From Streptomyces pseudovenezuelae (GTDB lineage: Bacteria; Actinomycetota; Actinomycetes; Streptomycetales; Streptomycetaceae): a stretch of 64,000 nt of DNA. Positions 42,249 to 51,119 of this stretch are shown here, piece by piece. The position numbers and the translations under genes were made by a program. The DNA is taken from positions 158,227-222,226 of the forward strand of contig NZ_KQ948149.1 of the NCBI RefSeq assembly GCF_001513955.1. Direction: 5' to 3'. Within the stretch, counting starts at the first letter, position 1; the number at the start of each line of letters is the position of its first letter. Under the pieces are notes generated by a model, which searched no databases, was not told where the DNA came from, and worked only from the letters and a program-made list of their open reading frames with translations.

Positions 42249-43249
42249 TCCGGCTCCCGTGCGCCCAGCTTGGCCAGGAGGCCCGTCAGCACGTCCGGGG
42301 AGATCGTCAGGCTGTCGATGTGCGGCAGGTTCTCCGCGAGCCGGGTCCCGGCCAGGGCGTGCAGGGTGGCGACCTCGACATCCGCGTGCACCTGCAACCA
42401 GGCGGCCTGCGCCTGTGCCTTCGCGTCGCCGACCGCGCGCGCTCCTTCGGCCTCCGCGCGCGCCAGCCGTACCGAACGCGTCGCCTCCGCCTCGGCCCGT
42501 ACCGCGTCCGCCGCCGCGTGCTCCTCCGCCTCCCGGCGCGCGTTCGTGCCGCGCTGCTCGACCAACTGCTCCTCGCGGCGGGCGAGTTCGATCTGGCTGG
42601 CCAGTTCGTTCTCGGCGATGGCCCGCTCGCGCTCCACGGCCACGGCCCGGCGTTCGTAGGTCGCGCGGTCGGCCTCCTGCTGGATCTGTTCGCGGGCCGG
42701 GGTGCGCAGGGCCCGCTCCACCTCCGGCTCGGGTCTCAGTGCCATCACGCGGACGGCGACCACCTCGATGCCGGTGGCGGGCAGCCGTGGCTCGGCGTCC
42801 AGGCCCGCCGCGACCCGCTCGCGCACCGCCGCCACACCGTCGACCAGGGCGGAGGACAGGGGGGTCCGGGCCAGTACGTCGAGCGCGTGCTGCTGGGCCG
42901 TCTCCGTGAGCAGCGTGCCCAGTTGCTCCAGCGGCGCCCCCCGCCAGACCCCGGTGTCCGGGTCGATCGAGAAGTCCATACGAGCGGCGGCCAGTGCCGG
43001 GTCGCCGATCCGGTAGGTCACGGTCGCCTGCACCGCCACGTCCTGGAAGTCGGACGTACGGGCGTGGAAGGTCATGGCCAACTCGCGGTCGTCCACCGGC
43101 ACTTCGGAGAGCGCGGCCGTCAGGGCGCGGAACCAGAAGCTGAGCCCCGGACCGTCGTGCAGCAGCGTGCCGCCGCGGTGGTGGCGGATGTGCGCGGTGG
43201 GCGCGCCGCGCAGATGGCGCCAGCCGAGGCGCCGGGTGATGTCGGCCAT
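42245..43249 (-). CDS. SPFH/Band 7 (flotillin-like) domain protein
   Basis: 334 aa. SPFH domain about 20-185 (VPVDDRELAMTFHARTSDFQDVAVQATVTYRIGDPALAAARMD ... LLTETAQQHALDVLARTPLSSAL). A long charged coiled coil (200-290: AVAVERERAIAENELASQIELARREEQLVEQ) follows, then a hydrophobic C-terminus (LPHIDSLTISPDVLTGLLAKLG). There is no N-terminal membrane anchor, so it probably associates peripherally or by acylation. It is the first gene of a two-gene operon with the NAD-kinase-like protein. Confidence 0.88.
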   Translation of the reverse strand: MADITRRLGWRHLRGAPTAHIRHHRGGTLLHDGPGLSFWFRALTAALSEVPVDDRELAMTFHARTSDFQDVAVQATVTYRIGDPALAAARMDFSIDPDTGVWRGAPLEQLGTLLTETAQQHALDVLARTPLSSALVDGVAAVRERVAAGLDAEPRLPATGIEVVAVRVMALRPEPEVERALRTPAREQIQQEADRATYERRAVAVERERAIAENELASQIELARREEQLVEQRGTNARREAEEHAAADAVRAEAEATRSVRLARAEAEGARAVGDAKAQAQAAWLQVHADVEVATLHALAGTRLAENLPHIDSLTISPDVLTGLLAKLGAREPE

Positions 43250-43371
43250 CGAAACCCCTCTTTTCGTCTAGTGGACGATAACTCGCGTGAAGGGTTGTCG
43301 TCAACGGGACGAGAAGAGAAATCCGGGCGGACCCAGGGGTCAACAGGCTCCTCGGTGGTCAGGATGGAGGC

Positions 43372-44595
43372 ATGGGATTCCATGTCGACTCCGAAGCCGG
43401 GCGGCTCAGCCGCGTCATCCTGCACCGGCCGGATCTCGAGCTCAAAAGGCTCACCCCCAGCAACAAGGACGCACTGCTCTTCGACGACGTGCTCTGGGTG
43501 CGCCGGGCGCGCGCCGAGCACGACGGGTTCGCCGACGTGCTGCGCGACCGCGGGGTCGCCGTGCACCTCTTCGGCGACCTGCTCACCGAGGCCCTGGAGG
43601 TCCCGGCGGCCCGGTCGCTCGTGCTCGACCGCGTCTTCGACGAGAAGGAGTACGGCCCGCTGGCCACCGACCACCTCAGGGCCTCCTTCGAGGCGCTGCC
43701 CGCCGCGGAACTCGCGGAGGCCCTCGTGGGCGGGATGACCAAGCGGGAGTTCCTGGACGCGCACCCGGAGCCGACCTCCGTGCGCTTCCACGTCATGGAC
43801 CTCGACGACTTCCTCCTCGCCCCGCTGCCCAACCACCTGTTCACCCGGGACACCTCCGCCTGGATATACGACGGGGTCTCCGTCAACGCCATGAAGTGGC
43901 CGGCCCGGCAGCGCGAGACGGTCCACTTCGAGGCGATCTACCGCCATCACCCGCTCTTCCGCGACGAGACGTTCCACCTCTGGTCGCAGGGGCAGGCCGA
44001 CTACCCGTCCACCATCGAGGGCGGCGACGTCCTCGTCATCGGCAACGGCGCCGTCCTGATCGGTATGAGCGAGCGGACCACGCCCCAGGCCGTCGAGATG
44101 CTCGCGCACAAGCTGTTCGCCGAGGGCTCCGCGCAGTCGATCGTGGCCCTCGACATGCCGAAACGGCGGGCCTTCATGCATCTGGACACCGTGATGACGA
44201 TGGTCGACGGCGACACCTTCACCCAGTACGCCGGGCTCGGCATGCTCCGCTCGTACACCATCGAACCGGGCGTCGGCGACAAGGAGCTCAAGGTCACCGA
44301 CCACCCGCCGGAGCACATGCACCGCGCGATCGCCGCCGCGCTCGGGCTCAGCGAGATCCGGGTCCTGACCGCCACCCAGGACGTGCACGCGGCCGAGCGC
44401 GAGCAGTGGGACGACGGCTGCAACGTCCTCGCCGTCGAGCCCGGTGTCGTCGTCGCCTACGAGCGCAACGCCACCACCAACACCCATCTGCGCAAGCAGG
44501 GCATCGAGGTCATCGAGATCCCGGGCAGCGAGCTGGGCCGGGGGAGGGGCGGACCGCGCTGCATGAGCTGTCCGGTGGAGAGGGCGGCCGTATAG
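43372..44595 (+). CDS. arcA: Arginine deiminase
   Basis: 407 aa. The N-terminal GFHVDSEAGRLSRVILHRPDLEL and the acidic/histidine residues in NHLFTRDTSAWIYDGVSVNAM, STIEGGDVLVIGNGAVLIGMSERTT, FMHLDTVMTMVDGDTF match ArcA. The catalytic cysteine is C397 in the terminal GGPRCMSCP. It converts arginine to citrulline and ammonia. With the ornithine carbamoyltransferase downstream it supplies the first two steps of the arginine deiminase route; carbamate kinase and an ArcD antiporter are not nearby. Confidence 0.95.
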   Translation: MGFHVDSEAGRLSRVILHRPDLELKRLTPSNKDALLFDDVLWVRRARAEHDGFADVLRDRGVAVHLFGDLLTEALEVPAARSLVLDRVFDEKEYGPLATDHLRASFEALPAAELAEALVGGMTKREFLDAHPEPTSVRFHVMDLDDFLLAPLPNHLFTRDTSAWIYDGVSVNAMKWPARQRETVHFEAIYRHHPLFRDETFHLWSQGQADYPSTIEGGDVLVIGNGAVLIGMSERTTPQAVEMLAHKLFAEGSAQSIVALDMPKRRAFMHLDTVMTMVDGDTFTQYAGLGMLRSYTIEPGVGDKELKVTDHPPEHMHRAIAAALGLSEIRVLTATQDVHAAEREQWDDGCNVLAVEPGVVVAYERNATTNTHLRKQGIEVIEIPGSELGRGRGGPRCMSCPVERAAV

Positions 44596-44634
44596 AAAGG
44601 GCGGCTGTATAGAAATGCTGAACATCGTATAGAC
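44581..44634. repeat. 17-bp tandem duplication over the arcA stop codon
   Basis: AGGGCGGCCGTATAGAA (44581-44597) and AGGGCGGCTGTATAGAA (44598-44614), one mismatch. The first copy contains the arcA stop codon. A third GTATAGA occurs at 44628-44634. The words sit in the 80-bp gap before the carbamoyltransferase gene and look like -10 elements. Confidence 0.7.
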
Positions 44635-44675
44635 TTCCAGGGTCCTGTTCTCGTCCGTCCCTCTGGAGCGCCCCC

Positions 44676-45683
44676 ATGGCGACCGTTCCCACCGCCCTCG
44701 CCGGGCGCCACTTCCTCAAGGAGCTCGACTTCACGGCCGAGGAGTTCCTCGGCCTGGTCGAGCTGGCGGCCGAGCTGAAGGCCGCCAAGAAGGCGGGGGC
44801 CGAGACGCGGTACCTGAGCGGGAAGAACATCGCGCTGATCTTCGAGAAGACCTCGACCCGCACCCGCTGCGCGTTCGAGGTCGCGGCGGCGGACCAGGGT
44901 GCCTCGACGACGTACCTGGACCCCTCCGGCTCGCAGATCGGCCACAAGGAGTCCGTACGGGACACCGCGCGCGTGCTCGGTCGTATGTACGACGGGATCG
45001 AGTACCGCGGGGACAGCCAGCAGAAGGTGGAGGAGCTGGCCGGGTACGCCGGGGTGCCGGTGTACAACGGGCTCACCGACGACTGGCACCCCACCCAGAT
45101 GCTGGCCGACGTGCTGACGATGACCGAGCACACCGCGAAGCCGGTCCGGGAGATCGCGTTCGCCTACCTCGGGGACGCGCGGTTCAACATGGGCAACTCG
45201 TACCTGGTCACCGGCGCGCTGCTCGGGATGGACGTGCGGATCGTCGCGCCGAAGACCTACTGGCCCGCTCCGGACGTCGTCGAGCGGGCGCGGGCGCTCG
45301 CCGTGGACAGCGGGGCGCGGATCACCCTCACGGAGTCGCTGGAGGAGGGCGTGCGCGGGGCGGACTTCGTCGCCACCGACGTCTGGGTCTCCATGGGGGA
45401 GCCGAAGGACGTGTGGGACGAGCGGATCGCCGCGCTGTCGCCGTACGCGGTGACCATGGACGTGCTGCGGGCCACGGAGAACGCGGACGTCAGGTTCCTG
45501 CACTGCCTGCCCGCCTTCCACGACCTCGGTACGAAGGTGGGGCAGGAGATCTTCGAGACCCACGGGCTGGAGTCCCTGGAGGTCACGGACGAGGTGTTCG
45601 AGTCGGCGCACTCGGTCGTGTTCGACGAGGCGGAGAACCGTCTGCACACGATCAAGGCCGTGCTGGTCGCGACGCTGGCCTGA
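44676..45683 (+). CDS. argF: Ornithine carbamoyltransferase
   Basis: 335 aa. Carbamoyl-phosphate loop STRTR (60-64), DWHPTQMLADVLTM, the ornithine-site SVRDTARVLGRMYDGIEYR region, and HCLPAFHD with Cys near the C-terminus. It runs citrulline and phosphate to or from ornithine and carbamoyl phosphate. Position behind arcA suggests the catabolic direction (ArcB-like), but sequence alone cannot separate catabolic from anabolic enzymes. Confidence 0.93.
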   Translation: MATVPTALAGRHFLKELDFTAEEFLGLVELAAELKAAKKAGAETRYLSGKNIALIFEKTSTRTRCAFEVAAADQGASTTYLDPSGSQIGHKESVRDTARVLGRMYDGIEYRGDSQQKVEELAGYAGVPVYNGLTDDWHPTQMLADVLTMTEHTAKPVREIAFAYLGDARFNMGNSYLVTGALLGMDVRIVAPKTYWPAPDVVERARALAVDSGARITLTESLEEGVRGADFVATDVWVSMGEPKDVWDERIAALSPYAVTMDVLRATENADVRFLHCLPAFHDLGTKVGQEIFETHGLESLEVTDEVFESAHSVVFDEAENRLHTIKAVLVATLA

Positions 45684-45686
45684 GCG

Positions 45687-46139
45687 TCACGCCGGGTGCC
45701 ACTGCGGCGGCACCACCGGCAGCCGGAACCACACCGCCTTGCCGGTCTCGGTCGGGCGGTGCCCGCACGACGAGCTGAGCGCCCTGATCAGGAGCAGTCC
45801 CCGGCCGTGTTCCTGCCAGGGGTCCGGGTCCCTGGTGTCCGGGTGGGTCAGGTGGCCCGGGGGTGCCGGGTCGGGGTCGTGCACCTCCACCTGGCAGCCG
45901 GTCGGCAGCAGCTCCACGACCAGCTCTATCGGGGTGTCGCCGGCCGTGTGCTCCACGGCGTTCGCCACCAGCTCGGCCGTCAGCAGCTCCGCGGTGTCGC
46001 AGTCCGCCCCGTGCTTCAGCTCCGCCAGCGCGGTGCGGACCAGAGCGCGCGCCACGGGCACGGCCGCGGCGGAATGCGGCAGCGCGATGCGCCAGGAGGC
46101 GGAGGCTGGGGGGCGATCTTGCAAGGCGGTTCCGTTCAT
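45687..46139 (-). CDS. RsbW-like serine-kinase/anti-sigma ATP-binding protein
   Basis: 150 aa, a single HATPase_c_2 domain: AVPVARALVRTALAELKHG, LTAELVANAVEHTAGD (N-box) and GRGLLLIRALSSSCG (G-box). Streptomyces have dozens of these, often acting on anti-anti-sigma factors. It converges with the argF gene with 3 bases between stops and has no adjacent partner gene, so its target is unknown. Confidence 0.85.
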   Translation of the reverse strand: MNGTALQDRPPASASWRIALPHSAAAVPVARALVRTALAELKHGADCDTAELLTAELVANAVEHTAGDTPIELVVELLPTGCQVEVHDPDPAPPGHLTHPDTRDPDPWQEHGRGLLLIRALSSSCGHRPTETGKAVWFRLPVVPPQWHPA

Positions 46140-46446
46140 GAGCAGGCTGTCCTGCTTTCAACCGTATGAATGGTACGGCGCCGTCGGCGGTGTCGTCCGG
46201 CGGGCGCCGCACGGGACCTTCGGCCCCGTTGGCAGGCGGCTTACCCGTAGCAACGGCTTGCCTCGCACGGCTGATCCCGCCGTTGCCGGTCTGTCGACGA
46301 GCCGTGACGGATGTGACGCGGCCAGGTCACATCGGGATGCTCCTATCGCGCACTCGTGACGACAGTCAAAGATGAGTGATAGCTTCGAAGGGAAGAGCGC
46401 ACCTCGAACCTCGCACCCAGCCCGAGCACGAGGAGGCCGCACGGAC
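46140..46446. promoter_or_regulatory. Promoter region before the aromatic-CoA cluster, with shared 14-bp motif
   Basis: 307 bp without a gene. GTGACGACAGTCAA at 46356-46369 is identical to 52814-52827 in the acyl-CoA dehydrogenase/ligase promoter. An imperfect dyad TGTGACGCGGCCAGGTCACA lies at 46312-46331; its spacing does not fit the Crp consensus. Confidence 0.5.
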
Positions 46447-47274
46447 ATGAGCCCCTTCACCGGCTCCGCCGCCCGCACCCCCCACTGGCAGCACCTGCGC
46501 GTCGACCTCGCCGACGGGGTCGCCACGGTCACCCTCGCCCGTCCCGACAAACTCAACGCGCTCACCTTCGGCGCCTACGCCGACCTGCGCGACCTGCTCG
46601 CCGAGCTGTCCCGCGAGCGTTCCGTCCGGGCCCTGGTCCTGGCCGGGGAGGGCCGCGGCTTCTGCTCCGGCGGTGACGTCGACGAGATCATCGGCGCCAC
46701 CCTCGCCCTGGACACCGCCCAGCTCCTCGACTTCAACCGGATGACGGGCCAGGTCGTGAGGGCCGTACGGGAGTGCCCCTTCCCGGTGATCGCGGCCGTG
46801 CACGGGGTGGCGGCGGGTGCGGGGGCCGTCCTCGCCCTGGCGGCCGACTTCCGGGTGGCGGACCCCTCGGCCCGCTTCGCCTTCCTGTTCACCCGGGTCG
46901 GCCTGTCCGGCGGCGACATGGGCGCGGCCTACCTGCTGCCCCGCGTGGTCGGCCTCGGCCACGCCACCCGTCTCCTCATGCTCGGCGAGCCGGTCCGCGC
47001 CCCCGAGGCCGAGCGCATCGGCCTGATCAGCGAACTGACGGCGGAGGGCGGCGCGGACGAGGCCGCGCAGACCCTGGCCCGTCGCCTGGCCGAGGGTCCG
47101 GCACTCGCGTACGCCCAGACGAAGGCACTGCTGACGGCGGAGCTGGACATGCCGCTCGCGGCCTCGGTGGAACTGGACGCCGCGACCCAGGCCCTGCTGA
47201 TGAACGGCGAGGACTACCGGGAGTTCCACGCGGCATTCACGGAGAAGCGCCCGCCGAAATGGAAGGGGCGGTGA
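46447..47274 (+). CDS. Enoyl-CoA hydratase/isomerase family protein
   Basis: 275 aa crotonase fold. Oxyanion-hole segments KLNALTFGAYADLRDLL and AGEGRGFCSGGDVDEI, then HGVAAGAGAVLALAADFRVAD and FAFLFTRVGLSGGDMGAAYLLPRVVG (a Gly/Asp in place of the standard catalytic glutamate). ATG 46447 with GAGGAGG about 11 bases upstream. It lies 2 bases upstream of the monooxygenase fusion, so one transcript; likely hydration or ring-opening steps on the CoA-bound dearomatised product. Confidence 0.88.
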   Translation: MSPFTGSAARTPHWQHLRVDLADGVATVTLARPDKLNALTFGAYADLRDLLAELSRERSVRALVLAGEGRGFCSGGDVDEIIGATLALDTAQLLDFNRMTGQVVRAVRECPFPVIAAVHGVAAGAGAVLALAADFRVADPSARFAFLFTRVGLSGGDMGAAYLLPRVVGLGHATRLLMLGEPVRAPEAERIGLISELTAEGGADEAAQTLARRLAEGPALAYAQTKALLTAELDMPLAASVELDAATQALLMNGEDYREFHAAFTEKRPPKWKGR

Positions 47275-47276
47275 TC

Positions 47277-49553
47277 ATGCCCACTCCCGTCCGGCGCATC
47301 GCGATCATCGGCGGCGGCCCCGGTGGCCTGTACGCGGCGGCCCTGCTGAAACGGCTCGACCCCGGGCGGGACATCACCGTGTGGGAACGCAACGCCCCCG
47401 ACGACACCTTCGGCTTCGGCGTGGTGCTGTCCGACGAGACCCTGGGAGGCATCGAGCACGCGGACCCCGAGGTCTACGCGGCACTGTGCGAGGACTTCGT
47501 CCGCTGGGACGACATCGACATCGTGCACCGGGGCCTGCGGCACACCTCCGGAGGTCACGGCTTCGCCGCACTGGGCCGCAGGCGACTCCTCGCCATACTG
47601 CACACCCGCTGCCGCGCTCTCGGCGTCGACCTGCGCTTCGGCACCGAGGCCCCGGCCGACCTGGCCCGGACCCACGACCTGGTCGTCGCAGCCGACGGAG
47701 TCAACAGCACCACTCGCCAACGCCTCGGCCATGTGTTCCGCCCCCATGTGACCCCGCACCACTGCCGCTACATCTGGCTCGCCGCCGACTTCCCCTTCGA
47801 CGCCTTCCGGTTCGAGATCGCCGAGACCGAGCACGGCGTGATGCAGCTCCACGGCTACCCCTACGCCCCCGACTCCTCCACCGTGATCATCGAGATGCGC
47901 GAGGAGGTCTGGAAGGCCGCCGGCTTCGACGAGGTCCCCGCGCAGGAGTCGACGGAGAGCTGCGCCAAGATCTTCGCCGAAGCCCTCCGCGGTCGCCCCC
48001 TGCGCTCCAACAACTCCACCTGGACCACCTTCCGCACGGTGGTCAACGCACACTGGTCGCACGGCAACACCGTGCTGCTCGGCGACGCGGCCCACACCGC
48101 CCACTTCTCCATCGGCTCCGGCACCAAGCTCGCCGTGGAGGACGCCCTCGCCCTGGCCGCCTGCCTTGAGGAACAGCCGTCGCTGGAGGGGGCGTTGGCG
48201 GCCTACGAGGCGGAGCGCAAACCCGTCGTCGCCTCCACGCAACGCGCCGCCCGCGCCAGCCTGGAGTGGTTCGAGAACCTCGGCCTGTACCTCGACCAGC
48301 CGCCCCGCCAGTTCGCCTTCAACCTGCTAACCCGCAGCCGCCGCGTCACCCACGACAACCTGCGCCTGCGCGACCCGCGTTTCACCGGCGCCGTGGAGCG
48401 CGAGTTCGGCTGCCCGCCCGGCACGCCCCCGATGTTCACGCCGTTCCGGCTGCGCGGTCTGACCCTGCGCAACCGGGTCGTGGTCTCGCCGATGGACATG
48501 TACTCCGCCACCGACGGCGTCCCCGGCGACTTCCACCTGGTCCACCTGGGCGCCCGGGCCCTCGGCGGCGCCGGGCTGGTGATGACCGAGATGGTGTGCG
48601 TCTCGCCCGAGGGGCGCATCACACCCGGCTGCACCGGTCTCTACAGCGGCAGACAGGCCGAGGCCTGGAAGCGGATCACGGACTTCGTGCACGCGCGGTC
48701 ACCGGGCACCGCGATCGGCCTGCAGCTCGGCCACAGCGGCCGCAAGGGCTCGACCAAGCTGATGTGGGAGGGCATCGACGAACCCCTGCCGGAGGGCAAC
48801 TGGCCCGTCGTGGCGCCTTCCCCGATCCCCCACAAGCCCTTCAACCAGACCCCGCGCGAGCTCGGCCGCGCCCAACTGACCGATATCCGCGAGCAGTTCA
48901 CGGCGGCCGCCTGGCGTGCCGCCCGGGCCGGCTTCGACCTTCTCGAACTGCACTGCGCCCACGGCTACCTGCTCTCCGGCTTCCTCTCCCCGCTGACCAA
49001 CCGGCGCACCGACGCCTACGGCGGCTCGTTCGCCAAGCGCCTGCGCTTCCCGCTCGAAGTCTTCGACGCGGTCCGGGGAGTGTGGCCGCAGGAACGGCCC
49101 ATGACCGTCCGCATCTCCGCCACCGACTGGGCCGAGGGCGGCAACACGGCCGAGGACGCCGTGGAGATCGCCCGCGCCTTCGCCGCGCACGGCGCCGACG
49201 CCATAGACGTGTCCACCGGACAGGTCGTGGCCGAGGAGCACCCGGAGTACGGCCGCTCGTACCAGACGCCGTACGCCGACCGGATCCGCCACGAGACCGG
49301 CCTCCCGGTGATCGCGGTCGGCGCCATCTCCTCCTGGGACGACGTCAACTCACTGATCCTGGCCGGCCGGGCGGACCTGTGCGCGCTGGCCCGCCCGCAC
49401 CTGTACGACCCGCACTGGACCCTGCACGCGGCAGCCGAGCAGGGGTACGACGGTCCCGGCGTGGTCTGGCCCGATCCGTACCGCGCGGGCAGCCGACGGC
49501 CGCAGACCGGACGCACGGACGCCCCCAAGCCCCGGCTCACGCTGGGGACTTGA
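47277..49553 (+). CDS. Aryl-CoA monooxygenase fused to an Old Yellow Enzyme reductase
   Basis: 758 aa. Residues 1-385 are a class A flavin monooxygenase (IIGGGPGGLYAAALLKR, VAADGVNSTTRQRL, NTVLLGDAAHTAHFSIGSGTKLAVEDA). Residues 395-735 are an OYE-type TIM barrel (TPFRLRGLTLRNRVVVSPMDMYSA, GLVMTEMVCVSPEGR, IGLQLGHSGRKGS, ELHCAHGYLLSGFLSP, NRRTDAYGGS). This layout is that of 2-aminobenzoyl-CoA monooxygenase/reductase and of salicylyl-CoA 5-hydroxylase. With CoA ligase, hydratase and PaaX-type regulator nearby, the substrate is a 2-substituted benzoyl-CoA; anthranilate or salicylate cannot be separated from sequence. Confidence 0.9.
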   Translation: MPTPVRRIAIIGGGPGGLYAAALLKRLDPGRDITVWERNAPDDTFGFGVVLSDETLGGIEHADPEVYAALCEDFVRWDDIDIVHRGLRHTSGGHGFAALGRRRLLAILHTRCRALGVDLRFGTEAPADLARTHDLVVAADGVNSTTRQRLGHVFRPHVTPHHCRYIWLAADFPFDAFRFEIAETEHGVMQLHGYPYAPDSSTVIIEMREEVWKAAGFDEVPAQESTESCAKIFAEALRGRPLRSNNSTWTTFRTVVNAHWSHGNTVLLGDAAHTAHFSIGSGTKLAVEDALALAACLEEQPSLEGALAAYEAERKPVVASTQRAARASLEWFENLGLYLDQPPRQFAFNLLTRSRRVTHDNLRLRDPRFTGAVEREFGCPPGTPPMFTPFRLRGLTLRNRVVVSPMDMYSATDGVPGDFHLVHLGARALGGAGLVMTEMVCVSPEGRITPGCTGLYSGRQAEAWKRITDFVHARSPGTAIGLQLGHSGRKGSTKLMWEGIDEPLPEGNWPVVAPSPIPHKPFNQTPRELGRAQLTDIREQFTAAAWRAARAGFDLLELHCAHGYLLSGFLSPLTNRRTDAYGGSFAKRLRFPLEVFDAVRGVWPQERPMTVRISATDWAEGGNTAEDAVEIARAFAAHGADAIDVSTGQVVAEEHPEYGRSYQTPYADRIRHETGLPVIAVGAISSWDDVNSLILAGRADLCALARPHLYDPHWTLHAAAEQGYDGPGVVWPDPYRAGSRRPQTGRTDAPKPRLTLGT

Positions 49554-49626
49554 GGGCACCGCCCGTCAGGCAAGGCCGACCATGCCGGCGGTCAGCGTCG
49601 CCCCAGACGGGACGGACCCGAGCCGC

Positions 49627-50178
49627 TCACACCAGCCCCCGCTCCGCCAGCACCGCGTACACGGCGTCGGCCGACTCCTGGGGCGTCTGGTCCTGCGTCC
49701 TGAGCACCAGCGAGGGGGCCGCGGGCGGCTCGTACGGGTCGTCCACCCCGGTCAGTCCGGTCAGCCGGCCCGCCGCCTGCCGGGCGTAGAGCCCCTTCAC
49801 GTCCCGTTCGCCGCACACTTCGACCGGCGTCGCCACATGCACCTCGACATACGGCGTCCGGCTCGCGTCGTGCCGCTCGCGCACCGCCTCACGGCTGTCG
49901 GCGTAGGGCGCGATCACCGGCACGAGGGACAGGACGCCGTTGCGCGCGAGGACCTCGGAGACCAGGCCGATCCGCTGGACGTTGGTGTTGCGGTCCTCGC
50001 GGGAGAAGCCGAGGCCGGCGGAGAGGAAGCGGCGTATCTCGTCGCCGTCCAGGACCTCCACCCGACGTCCCTCGGTCCGCAGCCGGTCGGCGAGCAGGCG
50101 GGCGATGGTCGTCTTGCCCGCGCTCGGCAGTCCCGTGAGCCAGACGGTGGCTCCCCGAGCCCTTGCCGTGGTGGTCAT
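49627..50178 (-). CDS. cysC: Adenylylsulfate (APS) kinase
   Basis: 183 aa. P-loop GLPSAGKTTIARLLADRL, DGDEIRRFLSAGLGFSREDRNTNVQRIG and the lid segment VCGERDVKGLYARQAAGRLTGLTGVDDPYE match CysC, which phosphorylates APS to PAPS. ATG 50178 follows GAGGA. It stands alone in an aromatic catabolic cluster with no other sulfate-activation gene, so it is either a passenger or supplies PAPS for an unlinked sulfotransferase. Confidence 0.92.
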   Translation of the reverse strand: MTTTARARGATVWLTGLPSAGKTTIARLLADRLRTEGRRVEVLDGDEIRRFLSAGLGFSREDRNTNVQRIGLVSEVLARNGVLSLVPVIAPYADSREAVRERHDASRTPYVEVHVATPVEVCGERDVKGLYARQAAGRLTGLTGVDDPYEPPAAPSLVLRTQDQTPQESADAVYAVLAERGLV

Positions 50179-50291
50179 GCGCAACGGTCCTCTTCTTTCT
50201 CACGACGACCCGGGGGACGCTAGGTAAGAAACTTGAGAAGAGGGGCAGAGGAGCCTGAGGGTTGTCTTAGGGGACCGTGATGTGTCCGGGA

Positions 50292-51104
50292 TCACAAGCC
50301 GGCGAACGTGGCCCCCGCGTCCCGCAGCCGCTCGTGCAGGCCTCGGAACACCGCCGCCGCCCGCTGGCCCGGCCAGTCCTCCGGGAGCAGGGGGGCGGGC
50401 AGGCCGGGATCGGTGTAGGGGAGATGCCGCCAGGAGTCGAGCGCGAGGAGGTAGTCGCGGTAGGCCTCATCCGGCGGTGTGTCGGCCCGCTCCTCCCAGT
50501 CGCGCAGCACGCGCGCGTGGCGGTCGAGGAAGGCCTCGTGCTCCTTGGCGATCGCGGCCAGGTCCCACCAGCGGCCCACCGCCTCGACGGTCGCCGCGAA
50601 ACCGAGGTGCTCGCCGCGGAAGAAGTCCACGTACGGGTCGAGCCGCAGCCGCTGGAGGGTGTGCCGGGCCTCCTCGTACAGCCGTGCGGGGGCGATCCAC
50701 ACCCCGGGGGCCGCCGTGCCGAAGCCGAGGCCGGCCAGCCGTGAGCGCAGCACATGCCGCTTCTGCCGTTCCGACTCGGGCACCGAGAACACGGCGAGCA
50801 CCCAGCCCTCGTCCTCGGGCGGAGTCACCGGGTAGATGCGCCGGTCGCCGTCGTCGAGCAACTGGCGGGCGTCCGGTGACAGTTCGTACCCGGCGGCGCC
50901 GCGGGCCGTGCGGGCCGGCAGCAGCAGGCCGCGCCGTTTGAGGCGGGACACCGAGGACCGTACGGAGGGGGCGTCCACGCCGACCGCGGCCAGCAGCCGG
51001 ATCAGCTCGGCGACGGGCACGGGGCCCGGCATGAAGCGGCCGTAGGCTCCGTAGAGCGTGACGATGAGAGACCGTGGTGCATGCTGGTCGGACACGTTGA
51101 TCAT
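50292..51104 (-). CDS. PaaX-family transcriptional repressor
   Basis: 270 aa. N-terminal PaaX winged helix (APRSLIVTLYGAYGRFMPGPVPVAELIRLLAAVGVDAPSVRSSVSRLKRRGLL), central Cas2-like domain (GWVLAVFSVPESERQKRHVLRSRLAGLGFGTAAPGVWIAP) and the C-terminal PaaX_C domain (WWDLAAIAKEHEAFL ... LDSWRHLPYTDPGLP). PaaX proteins sense aryl-CoA esters. It follows the CoA ligase by 15 bases in one operon, so it should respond to the ligase product and control both promoters carrying the shared motif. Confidence 0.9.
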   Translation of the reverse strand: MINVSDQHAPRSLIVTLYGAYGRFMPGPVPVAELIRLLAAVGVDAPSVRSSVSRLKRRGLLLPARTARGAAGYELSPDARQLLDDGDRRIYPVTPPEDEGWVLAVFSVPESERQKRHVLRSRLAGLGFGTAAPGVWIAPARLYEEARHTLQRLRLDPYVDFFRGEHLGFAATVEAVGRWWDLAAIAKEHEAFLDRHARVLRDWEERADTPPDEAYRDYLLALDSWRHLPYTDPGLPAPLLPEDWPGQRAAAVFRGLHERLRDAGATFAGL

Positions 51105-51119
51105 CTTAGGTCGTGTGGA

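Noticed and set aside
46312..46331. Crp site upstream of the enoyl-CoA hydratase gene
   Set aside because: The TGTGAC...GTCACA half sites are separated too widely for the Crp consensus.
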